NCBI GenBank assembly: GCA_010025475.1
Contig: RGTE01000054.1
Coordinates: 1 to 7,410, forward strand
Source of the DNA: Verrucomicrobiota bacterium
GTDB taxonomy: Bacteria; Verrucomicrobiota; Verrucomicrobiia; Methylacidiphilales; Verrucolacustridaceae
DNA length: 7,410 nt
Direction: 5' to 3'
The position numbers and the translations under genes were made by a program. The notes under the pieces were generated by a model. It did no database searches, was not told where the DNA came from, and worked only from the letters and a program-made list of their open reading frames with translations. Below, one piece after another: positions 1 to 6,445 of the stretch. Positions within the stretch are counted from its first letter, which is position 1. Each line of letters starts with the position of its first letter.

Positions 1-2522
1 CTTTCGCCAACGGGGATGCTCACGTGGGCCATGCCCTGAATATGGTTTTGAAGGACATTGTGCTGAAAAGCCGCTCGATGATGGGCAAGAAGGCGCCCTT
101 TGTGCCCGGTTGGGACTGCCACGGTTTGCCTATCGAGCACAAGGTGGTCACGGAGGAAAAGCTCGTGGGGGCGGAACCGGCGGTGATTCGGAAAAAATGT
201 GAGGAGGTGGCGAATCATTTCATCCAGCGCCAGAAGGAGCAGTTCCAGCGGCTGGGGGTGTTAGGCGATTGGGACCGGCCCTATCTGACCATGAACCCGG
301 GCTACGAGGCGGCAGAATTGCGGATTCTGGCGGATCTGGTCGAGAAAGGCATGGTTTACGAGGGACTCCGTCCGGTCCATTGGAGCACCGGCTGCCGGAC
401 GGCCTTGGCCGAGGCGGAGGTGGAGTATGCGGATCGCGAGGATGAATCCGTGTATGTCCGAATGGAGCTGAAGGATGCCAAGGATGAGGATTTGTTGATC
501 TGGACGACCACTCCTTGGACCCTTCCGGCCAATCTCGCCGTGGCGGTTCATCCCGGCATGAGCTATGTGCTGGCCGATCCCGGCAGCGGCCGAAAGGTAT
601 GGATGGCCAAAAGTCGGTTGGAAGCAGTCGCCAAGGCCGCGGGGCGGGAACTGAAGGTTTTGCGGGAAACCAAAGGAACGGAACTGGAAAAGAAAGTCTA
701 TCGCCATCCTTTGGTCCCAAGGGAGGGATTGATCCGGGCGGCGGAGTTTGTGACGGCGGAGTCTGGAACGGGCATGGTGCATATCGCCCCCGGGCACGGA
801 CACGAGGACTACGTGCTGGGTCGGCAACATGGGTTGGAACCTTTCTCCCCGGTCAACGAGGCCGGCAAGCTCACGCCGGAGTGCGGGATCCGGGAGATCG
901 AGGGACAGAACGTGTTTGCCGCCAACCCCTTGGTGGCGGATTTGCTGGAGAGGGCAGGCAGGCTCTGGGCCCGGGAGAAAATCCGTCATAGCTATCCCCA
1001 CTGTCCGCGCTCCAAGACTCCGATCGTGTTCCGGTCGGTTCGGCAGTGGTTTATCCGGATGGATCAACTGCGGGACAAGGCCTTGCAGGCCGTGGCCGAG
1101 GTGAAGTGGGTGCCGAACTGGGGTGAAAGTCGCATCCGGGGAGCCTTGGGTGCGCGGCCGGACTGGTGCATCTCCCGTCAGAGATCCTGGGGGTTGCCGA
1201 TTCCGGCTTTTTACAAACCGGACGGAACTTCGGTTCTCGATCCCAAGTTGATCCGCAAGGTCGCGGATCGGGCAGAAAAAGAAGGGGCGGGATTCTGGTT
1301 CGGCGATTCCGATGAACAACTGGCCAGCCATTGTGGGGTGCCAGCCGAATGGAAGCGGGGCCGGGAGACGATGGATGTCTGGCTGGATTCCGGCTCCAGT
1401 TGGTCGGCGGTGGCCGGAGATGGCCGGGTCAAATTTCCCGCGGACCTGTATCTCGAGGGAAGCGACCAGCACCGAGGATGGTTTCAAAGCAGCTTGTTGT
1501 TGTCCGTGGCCTTGACCGGCAAACCACCCTTTCGAACGGTCCTGACGAACGGGTTTGTGGTGGATCTGGACGGCAAGAAGCTGTCCAAATCTCGCGGCAA
1601 GCCGCCGGGTCTGATGGAGTTAGTGGACAAACACGGCGCGGATGTTGTGCGACTTTGGGTGGCCAGCGCGGACGCCAAGGAAGATGTCCCGTTCTCCCTG
1701 GAGATTTTTGGCCGGATCGGGGACAGCTACCGCCTGATCCGGAACTCCTTCCGGATTCTTTTGGGGAACCTTGCGGATTTCGATCCCGGGAAGCATGCCA
1801 TCCCGATCGACAAAAGGACTGCCTTGGACCGTTATATTCTGGCCAAGCTGGCAGAATTATCCCGAAGCACCCGGGAGGCGTACGAGGCTTACAACTTTCC
1901 GGCGGTGTACCACGCCTTGAACCGTTTTCTTTCCGTGGAGCTGAGCGCTTTTTACATCGATGCCTGCAAGGACCGGATTTACTGCGATGCGGAGAACCAC
2001 CCGGCGCGCCGTTCCGCCCAAACGACCATGCACGAAATTCTGGATACGCTGGTCCGCCTTGCCGCCCCGGTGATTGCCTTCACCTCCGAGGAGGCCTGGG
2101 AACACCTGACGCACAAGTCCAAGGGTTCCATCCATCTGCAAACCTTCCGTGAGCTTCCGGTTCTCCGAGGTTGGAACGCGGAAGAGGAGTCACGATGGGA
2201 AAAGATTCTCTCGGTTCGAACAAAAGTGAATGAGGCCCTTGAGAAGGAGAGGCAGGCGAAGAAAATTGGCAAAAGCCTCGAGGCGGAAGTTGTCGTTGAG
2301 GGTGGAGGGTTGCTGCCGGAGGACGAGGGCCTGATCCAGGAGATCTGTCTGGTGAGTCACCTGAAAATCCGGCCCGGCCACGGAGAGGCTTCGGTCAAAG
2401 TGGCGCCGGCGCGCGGGAAAAAGTGTGCCCGCTGCTGGAAACATGAAGAATCGGTCGGACGGGATGCCGCCCATACGGAGTTGTGTGATCGATGTGCGGG
2501 TGTGGTGAAGGAGATCCTTTGA
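1..2522 (+). CDS. ileS: isoleucyl-tRNA synthetase, 5'-truncated
   Basis: Charges tRNA-Ile with isoleucine in the cytoplasm and edits mischarged valine. The reading frame is open from base 3 to the TGA at 2520-2522; the true start lies outside the window. Judged against the E. coli enzyme, roughly 55 N-terminal residues are missing. Seen in order: the class I HIGH motif as HVGH (codons from 21), GWDCHGLPIE (108-137), the editing-domain threonine-rich peptide WTTTPWTLPAN (501-533), the second editing motif GHGHEDY with its conserved Asp codon at 807-809, the catalytic-fold segment WCISRQRSWG (about 1165-1194), the second signature as KLSKS (1578-1592), an anticodon-binding helical region, and a C-terminal zinc finger with Cys codons at 2424, 2433, 2484 and 2493. 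The zinc finger and overall layout indicate the common bacterial (type I) form. Oddity: the bases after KLSKS encode RGKPPG instead of the usual LGNVIDP-like sequence. The 3' end overlaps the lspA start. The identification is secure. Confidence 0.98.
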   Translation, partial: FANGDAHVGHALNMVLKDIVLKSRSMMGKKAPFVPGWDCHGLPIEHKVVTEEKLVGAEPAVIRKKCEEVANHFIQRQKEQFQRLGVLGDWDRPYLTMNPGYEAAELRILADLVEKGMVYEGLRPVHWSTGCRTALAEAEVEYADREDESVYVRMELKDAKDEDLLIWTTTPWTLPANLAVAVHPGMSYVLADPGSGRKVWMAKSRLEAVAKAAGRELKVLRETKGTELEKKVYRHPLVPREGLIRAAEFVTAESGTGMVHIAPGHGHEDYVLGRQHGLEPFSPVNEAGKLTPECGIREIEGQNVFAANPLVADLLERAGRLWAREKIRHSYPHCPRSKTPIVFRSVRQWFIRMDQLRDKALQAVAEVKWVPNWGESRIRGALGARPDWCISRQRSWGLPIPAFYKPDGTSVLDPKLIRKVADRAEKEGAGFWFGDSDEQLASHCGVPAEWKRGRETMDVWLDSGSSWSAVAGDGRVKFPADLYLEGSDQHRGWFQSSLLLSVALTGKPPFRTVLTNGFVVDLDGKKLSKSRGKPPGLMELVDKHGADVVRLWVASADAKEDVPFSLEIFGRIGDSYRLIRNSFRILLGNLADFDPGKHAIPIDKRTALDRYILAKLAELSRSTREAYEAYNFPAVYHALNRFLSVELSAFYIDACKDRIYCDAENHPARRSAQTTMHEILDTLVRLAAPVIAFTSEEAWEHLTHKSKGSIHLQTFRELPVLRGWNAEEESRWEKILSVRTKVNEALEKERQAKKIGKSLEAEVVVEGGGLLPEDEGLIQEICLVSHLKIRPGHGEASVKVAPARGKKCARCWKHEESVGRDAAHTELCDRCAGVVKEIL
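2508..2513 (+). promoter_or_regulatory. Shine-Dalgarno site for lspA
   Basis: AAGGAG lies inside the last codons of ileS, five bases before the TTG at 2519. It is the clearest ribosome binding site in the window and decides the lspA start. The in-frame ATG at 2492 would add nine residues read from the ileS zinc-finger region and has no comparable site. Confidence 0.8.
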
Positions 2523-3013
2523 GTTCAGGCCGTTACGCTGGCGGATGGTTCTGGCCCGCGGTTTTGGGGATTCTGATTTGTGACCAGGCGCTGAAAGTCT
2601 GGGCCGAGCAGGTTCTGCAGCTGGGAACCAGCCTTGCGGTCGTGCCGGGACTCTTCTCTCTGACCCGGGTGCACAACACCGGCGTGGCGTTCGGGATGGC
2701 GCAGGGCAACAACCTGCTGACCGGGATGCTGGCCGCAGGGATTTTGGTTTTTGCGGCTTGGTTGGCCAAGGGATGGGATTGGGAGAGGCGCTTTGTCCAG
2801 GTGGTGGCGGCCATGGTGGCAGGCGGAGCGTTGGGAAACCTGATCGACCGGGTGCGGTTGGGTTACGTGCTGGATTTTTTTGATTTTCATTTTCGCGGTT
2901 GGAGCTGGCCGGCGTTCAATATCGCCGACGCCTGTATCAGCGCGGGGGTGGGGTTATTGGTCCTCAGCTGGCTGGCAGGGAAATCCCCGGAGAAGCGCCT
3001 CGATAAGGATTAA
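2519..3013 (+). CDS. lspA: lipoprotein signal peptidase (signal peptidase II)
   Basis: Inner-membrane aspartyl protease that removes the signal peptide from diacylglyceryl-modified prolipoproteins. The 164-residue product matches the usual family length and has four hydrophobic segments (about residues 10-27, 65-83, 93-112 and 135-152). Family landmarks seen: Asp22 in CDQALK, the VHNTGVAFG block with Asn53, and the catalytic aspartate pair in GNLIDR (Asp110) and FNIADA (Asp137). The start is TTG, whose last two bases fall in the ileS stop (sequence TTGA), preceded by a strong AAGGAG. The start inside the ileS stop implies translational coupling and co-transcription, an arrangement common in bacteria. 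A longer form from ATG 2492 is possible but less likely. No lipoprotein substrate gene with a lipobox is visible in the window. Confidence 0.97.
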   Translation: MSSGRYAGGWFWPAVLGILICDQALKVWAEQVLQLGTSLAVVPGLFSLTRVHNTGVAFGMAQGNNLLTGMLAAGILVFAAWLAKGWDWERRFVQVVAAMVAGGALGNLIDRVRLGYVLDFFDFHFRGWSWPAFNIADACISAGVGLLVLSWLAGKSPEKRLDKD

Positions 3014-3054
3014 GATTTAGGAATCTCGTGCCGCTGACGGGGGGGTAGGCCCAA
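3014..3054. other. convergent intergenic region, no clear terminator
   Basis: Only 41 bases separate the lspA stop from the stop of the convergent antiporter gene. It contains a weak five-pair AT-rich hairpin (AGATT/AATCT, 3013-3026) without a following T tract and a run of seven Gs (3039-3045). Neither forms a convincing intrinsic terminator on either strand, so termination is either factor-dependent or inside the coding regions. Confidence 0.5.
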
Positions 3055-4452
3055 TCAGCTGTTCTTGATCCGGGGGTCGCCGTCGGGGGAATCGAGATGA
3101 TGCTTCTGGATCTTGCGGACGTGGTGCATGGCAAGCGCGCCGCCGAGGGCGAATAGAACCATGATCGGGTACCAAGCGCCCCATCCGAACTTTTTGATCA
3201 GGAGTCCGCTGGTGAAGAGGCAGACGGCGGATCCGTAATACTGAAACGAGTCGATCACCCCGGCGGCAAAGCCGGCCATTTTTTTGCCTCCGATATCCAT
3301 GGGGGCGGCGGCGCCCACCACGGAGTGGGTGGAATTCACGGTGAAAGAGACCAGGATCAGAAAGAATCCCCCCAACGTCACCCCCAGCAGGCCGGGCTTG
3401 ATGAGCCCGGAAAACATCATCAGCGCGGCGAGGGCGATCACCGAAGCCTCCAGGAGGTAAAGAAACCGTGCCACGGGGGAGCGGTGGCCGCCAAAGAAGC
3501 GGTCGGAGACCCAACCCGAGAGGACCGAGCCTAGAATCGCCATCGTGGTCATCAGGTTGAGGATGATGAGCACAGAAAGTGGTTTGGCCTTCATGTCGAT
3601 CCCCAGTTGCTGGGTGAAAAAGAGCACGGAGAGCTGGTCGGAGCTATGCCGGACGGCCCCGGTGCAGGCATAGGCCGCCGCATAGAACCAGACCAGCGGA
3701 TGGGTGAAAATCGTGGTGAAGCTTTCCTTCAGGGAAACCCGCGTGCCGGCCGTGTCATCCAACTCATCGTGGATGACCTTGGGAAATCCGACCTGGCCGG
3801 GTTCCTCCTTGGCGGTGAGGGCCATGAAGATCGCCGCCGCCGCCGTCACAAACGGGGGAATGATGAACAGGACCCGCCAGGAGCCCGGTTCGACGACCCA
3901 GGTCCCGACAAACCAAAGGCCCACGGTGAATCCGGCGAGGAGAAAAGGGGCCAGGGTATTGATGGCGTATTGGCCGAGCTGGATCATGATGCCGAAAATT
4001 CCGGAAAACGTGCCCCGTTCCTGCCGGGCAAACCAGGCGGCGTTGATCTTGATCATGCCGGGAGCGCCGCAGGACTGGAACCAACCGTTGAGAATGGCGA
4101 TCAGGCCAAAGGTGGTGAGAGTGCCGACGAAGGAGGAGAAGCCGAAGATGAGGTTGCACACAATCGTTCCGACCGCTCCGACCAGCATGGAAGTTTTTCC
4201 GCCGATCCGGTCGGCGAGCAGTCCGTTGATCAGTTGACCGGTGCCGTAGGCGAGGGACCAGACGACCCAGATCTGGGTGATGGCCGCCACGTCGAAATGG
4301 AATTCCTCGACCATGCCCGGGGTGGCAAAGCGGAAGTTGTACCGGGCCATGTAGTAGGAGGCATAGAGAACCCCCAAGGCGCCCCAGTTGAGCCCGCGGC
4401 GGGCGCGAAATCCGGGGGGATACGACGGCCGCGCCGTCTTCGAGGAAGCCAT
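3055..4452 (-). CDS. MFS transporter, organophosphate:phosphate antiporter (GlpT/UhpT-like)
   Basis: Inner-membrane carrier of 465 residues with about twelve hydrophobic segments, likely exchanging a phosphorylated small molecule for inorganic phosphate. The N-terminal half carries YYMARYNF in the first membrane helix (Arg37), LADRIGGK in the loop after helix 2 (79-86), and GWFQSCGAPGM followed by WFARQERG (123-147), a typical organophosphate-antiporter block. The second half has GAVRHSSD (Arg268) and a second loop motif SGWVSDRFFGG (312-322). Arg37 and Arg268 fall where GlpT has its two substrate-phosphate-binding arginines, which supports the phosphate-ester assignment rather than a generic sugar carrier. 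The substrate (glycerol-3-phosphate, hexose phosphate or other) cannot be read from the sequence, and no glycerol-phosphate or sensor gene is nearby. The ATG at 4452 is the only sensible start near the first helix; its ribosome binding site is weak. It is transcribed divergently from the HAD gene and convergently with lspA. Confidence 0.9.
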   Translation of the reverse strand: MASSKTARPSYPPGFRARRGLNWGALGVLYASYYMARYNFRFATPGMVEEFHFDVAAITQIWVVWSLAYGTGQLINGLLADRIGGKTSMLVGAVGTIVCNLIFGFSSFVGTLTTFGLIAILNGWFQSCGAPGMIKINAAWFARQERGTFSGIFGIMIQLGQYAINTLAPFLLAGFTVGLWFVGTWVVEPGSWRVLFIIPPFVTAAAAIFMALTAKEEPGQVGFPKVIHDELDDTAGTRVSLKESFTTIFTHPLVWFYAAAYACTGAVRHSSDQLSVLFFTQQLGIDMKAKPLSVLIILNLMTTMAILGSVLSGWVSDRFFGGHRSPVARFLYLLEASVIALAALMMFSGLIKPGLLGVTLGGFFLILVSFTVNSTHSVVGAAAPMDIGGKKMAGFAAGVIDSFQYYGSAVCLFTSGLLIKKFGWGAWYPIMVLFALGGALAMHHVRKIQKHHLDSPDGDPRIKNS

Positions 4453-4496
4453 CCCGCAACCTAGCGAGAACGGAGGGGGCAGGGGAAGGAAAGAGG
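4453..4496. promoter_or_regulatory. divergent intergenic region between antiporter and HAD gene
   Basis: These 44 bases (80 if the HAD gene starts at 4533) should contain or border promoters for both directions. No good sigma-70 -10/-35 pair is visible. The right half is almost pure purine on the plus strand. It is assigned as regulatory by position only. Confidence 0.4.
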
Positions 4497-4509
4497 ATGG
4501 GGCAGGGGG
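4475..4509 (+). other. cluster of four G-runs, possible long-loop G-quadruplex
   Basis: Plus-strand runs of G at 4475-4479, 4482-4485, 4499-4502 and 4505-4509 are separated by loops of 2, 13 and 2 bases. Four runs of at least four Gs could form a quadruplex, though the 13-base central loop exceeds the usual 7-base rule. The cluster spans the candidate Shine-Dalgarno and ATG of the HAD gene. The pattern is seen directly; folding and function are inference. Confidence 0.4.
4486..4490 (+). promoter_or_regulatory. candidate Shine-Dalgarno site for the HAD gene
   Basis: AAGGA sits six bases before ATG 4497 and favours that start over ATG 4533. It lies within a general purine-rich tract, so it may be a chance match. 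Confidence 0.45.
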
Positions 4510-5174
4510 ATATCCTCTGGCAGCATGGGTCGATGCATCTGGGCAACTACCGGCACCTGATCTGGGACTGGAACGGCACCCTGCTGGATGATGCCTGGTT
4601 GTGCCGGGACATCATGAATGGCCAGCTGGGGCGTCGTGGCTTGCCGGAGCTGAGCGCCGAGCGTTATGAAACGGTTTTTGATTTTCCTGTGGAGAAATAT
4701 TACCGGGCCGTCGGATTCGACTGGAGCCGGGAAAGTTTTCAGGAGGCCGGAACCGAATTCATTCTGGAGTACGAAAAACGAAAAAAAGAATGTTCCCTCC
4801 AGCCGGGCGCCAGAGAATTGCTCGCCCATATTACCGCCAAGGGATGGTCTCAGGCTGTCCTGTCCGCCTATTCCCACGGGACGCTGGAGGAGTTTCTGGG
4901 CCATTTTGAGATCCGGCATCATTTCCGCACGGTGACTGGAAATCGGGATCATTATGCCGCCGGCAAGGTGGAGCAGGGGTTGAGGATGCTGGAGGATCTC
5001 CACGTGGCTCCCCGGGAGACGCTGCTGATCGGGGACACCACCCATGATGCCGAGGTGGCGAAAGCCATGGGGATTGACTGTGTCCTCGTGCCCTGCGGCC
5101 ACAACAGCGTGGCGCGACTCCAGGCTTGTGGGGCTCCGATTCGGAAAAATCTGAACGAGCTGCGTTTGGAATAG
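4497..5174 (+). CDS. HAD-superfamily hydrolase with DxN motif I
   Basis: Cytoplasmic haloacid dehalogenase-fold enzyme, most like phosphoglycolate-phosphatase-type members, presumably acting on a small phosphate ester. All four motifs are visible (225-residue form): motif I DWNGTLLDD with nucleophile Asp24, an alpha-helical cap region (about 33-98), motif II VLSAYS with Ser123, motif III Lys157 in AAGKVEQG, and motif IV IGDTTHD with Asp180 and Asp184 for magnesium. The second acidic residue of motif I, normally the general acid/base in phosphatases, is Asn26. A recurrent subfamily with DWNGT exists, so this need not mean loss of function. The start is uncertain: ATG 4497 has AAGGA at good spacing, while ATG 4533 (213 residues) puts motif I about a dozen residues from the N terminus, as is usual for the family. 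It lies 36 bases upstream of hisH on the same strand, so it is probably co-transcribed. The substrate is unknown. Confidence 0.9.
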   Translation: MGQGDILWQHGSMHLGNYRHLIWDWNGTLLDDAWLCRDIMNGQLGRRGLPELSAERYETVFDFPVEKYYRAVGFDWSRESFQEAGTEFILEYEKRKKECSLQPGARELLAHITAKGWSQAVLSAYSHGTLEEFLGHFEIRHHFRTVTGNRDHYAAGKVEQGLRMLEDLHVAPRETLLIGDTTHDAEVAKAMGIDCVLVPCGHNSVARLQACGAPIRKNLNELRLE

Positions 5175-5210
5175 AAATTGCCCGTCGGGAAAGGCTAGGG
5201 TGGGAATCCC

Positions 5211-5819
5211 ATGAAAGCGGCTCTTCTGGACTATGGTCGCGGAAATCTCCGCAGTGTGGAGCGGGCCTTGGCCGCGGCTGGAGCCCAAGTGACCTGCACG
5301 GAAAAAGCCTCGGATCTTTCCTCGGTGGAATGCCTGGTTGTGCCCGGGCAGGGCTCTTTCGGGGACGCCATCCAGGGCCTCAAGGAGCGGGGGCTTTGGG
5401 AGCCACTCCAAGGCTGGATTCGGCAAGGAAAGCCGTACTTGGGGATTTGTCTCGGGTTTCAAATTCTTTGGGAGGGGAGCGAGGAGGCGCCGGGCGTGGA
5501 GGGGTTGAAGGTCATCCCCGGCATGGTGAGGAAATTCAGCGCCCCGAAACTCAAGGTTCCGCTGATCGGTTGGTGTGAGGTGAAGCCGACGGCGCGCGCG
5601 GCGGAGTTATTTGCCGGCGGAGACCGGTATTTCTACCACGTCCATTCCTACCGTCCGGAACGTGCCCCGGCCGATTGGCTGGCCTGTGAGACCGAGTACG
5701 GCGGTTGGTTTCCCAGCGGGGTCTGGAAAGGAAAAGTGGCGGCTTTCCAGTTTCACCCGGAAAAGAGCCAGGACAGCGGAATCGATCTGCTGCGAAAAGT
5801 CCTGGCGAAAATCGCCTAG
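5211..5819 (+). CDS. hisH: imidazole glycerol phosphate synthase, glutamine amidotransferase subunit
   Basis: HisH hydrolyses glutamine and channels ammonia to the HisF cyclase, forming imidazole glycerol phosphate and AICAR in histidine synthesis (cytoplasm). The 202-residue length is typical. The class I amidotransferase triad is intact: Cys80 in the nucleophile elbow GICLG, and His182 and Glu184 in FQFHPEKS. The oxyanion-strand block reads PGQGSFGDA (45-53). HisH-specific features rather than those of other amidotransferases are the N-terminal LDYGRGNLRSV, IGWCEV (119-124) and YHVHSYR (142-148). The start at ATG 5211 is fixed by the family N terminus; the upstream GGGTGGGA is only a moderate ribosome binding site. 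No hisF, hisA or other his gene is in the window, so hisH here is detached from a compact his operon unless one lies elsewhere. Its TAG stop shares bases with the stop of the convergent cyclophilin gene. Confidence 0.96.
   Translation: MKAALLDYGRGNLRSVERALAAAGAQVTCTEKASDLSSVECLVVPGQGSFGDAIQGLKERGLWEPLQGWIRQGKPYLGICLGFQILWEGSEEAPGVEGLKVIPGMVRKFSAPKLKVPLIGWCEVKPTARAAELFAGGDRYFYHVHSYRPERAPADWLACETEYGGWFPSGVWKGKVAAFQFHPEKSQDSGIDLLRKVLAKIA
5816..5819. other. shared CTAG: overlapping stop codons of convergent genes
   Basis: The palindrome CTAG provides TAG for hisH on the plus strand (5817-5819) and TAG for the cyclophilin gene on the minus strand (5816-5818). There is no intergenic space for a terminator. 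Confidence 0.95.
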
Positions 5820-6445
5820 GATTTTGGACGGCCCAGTTTGGCCTTCATCGTGACCGGCTCTTTCGGGTTGTCCCGGGCGTCACGGGGCTTGGCAACGATC
5901 TTGTCGGCCACCTCCATGCCCTCGATCACTTCACCGAAGACGGTGTACTGGCCGTCCAGAAACGCGGTGTCGACCACGCAAATGTAGAATTGGGAGCCGC
6001 TGGACTCCCGCTTGGGGTTGACCTGATCCCCCTGGCGCGCGGCCGCGAGAGAGCCCCGTTTGTGTTTTTTGCCGATTTCGGCCGGGATGGTGTAGCCGGG
6101 GCCACCGGTGCCATGCTCCGCGCGCTTGGCCTGGTCCTTGCTGAGGGGATCGCCGCCTTGAATCATGAAGCCGGGGATCACGCGGTGGAAGGTGGTGCCG
6201 TCGTAAAAGCCCTCCTTCACCAGCTTTTTGAAATTCTCGGCATGCTTGGGGGCGGCCACAGAATCCAACTTGATCACCATCACACCGTCAGGGGTCGTGA
6301 GGGTGACGATATCTTCTTCCACGAGGGTCGGCTTGTCTTTCATGTCGGCGGTGTCCTTGGGTTGGTTGGTTTGTTTTTCCTCCGCGGAGGCGGTGAAAAG
6401 AGTGAAAGCGTAGGCGAAAAGAAGGAGAGAGGATTTTTTAAGCAT
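5816..6445 (-). CDS. exported cyclophilin-type peptidyl-prolyl cis-trans isomerase
   Basis: Catalyses proline isomerisation during protein folding, outside the cytoplasm judging from its signal peptide. Starting at ATG 6445 gives 209 residues: a signal peptide (two lysines, hydrophobic core to about residue 18, likely cleavage after Ala21 in TASA, no lipobox cysteine), a short hydrophilic linker (22-45), then a cyclophilin domain (46 to the end). Active-site block FHRVIPGFMIQGGD (86-99) supplies Arg88, Phe93, Met94 and Gln96. Compared with human cyclophilin A, the Phe113 position is Tyr154, Trp121 is Phe162 and His126 is Tyr167. Loss of the tryptophan is known to lower cyclosporin binding in bacterial members. 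A much longer open frame upstream reads into ygfZ antisense-free coding sequence and is rejected because the signal peptide marks the start. The ATG overlaps the ygfZ stop and lacks a clear Shine-Dalgarno, suggesting coupled translation. Confidence 0.94.
   Translation of the reverse strand: MLKKSSLLLFAYAFTLFTASAEEKQTNQPKDTADMKDKPTLVEEDIVTLTTPDGVMVIKLDSVAAPKHAENFKKLVKEGFYDGTTFHRVIPGFMIQGGDPLSKDQAKRAEHGTGGPGYTIPAEIGKKHKRGSLAAARQGDQVNPKRESSGSQFYICVVDTAFLDGQYTVFGEVIEGMEVADKIVAKPRDARDNPKEPVTMKAKLGRPKS
6438..6445 (-). other. ATGCTTAA start/stop overlap of ygfZ and cyclophilin gene
   Basis: On the minus strand the eight bases ATGCTTAA contain the cyclophilin ATG and the ygfZ TAA in different frames. 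No Shine-Dalgarno precedes the ATG, so reinitiation by terminating ribosomes is the likely mode of translation. Confidence 0.85.

Noticed and set aside
261..1487. 408-codon open frame on the minus strand inside ileS
   Set aside because: Lies wholly antisense to a gene with intact IleRS motifs; no recognisable domain, high proline, arginine and histidine content typical of an antisense shadow in GC-rich DNA.
1331..2152. 273-codon plus-strand frame inside ileS
   Set aside because: Out-of-frame reading of a conserved synthetase region; no domain and no ribosome binding site.
3013..3026. Hairpin AGATT/AATCT after lspA as a terminator
   Set aside because: Only five mostly AT pairs and no T tract follows on either strand.
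3607..4464. 285-codon open frame on the plus strand opposite the antiporter gene
   Set aside because: Composition is glycine, aspartate and glutamate rich without hydrophobic core pattern; it mirrors the membrane protein on the other strand and has no family resemblance.
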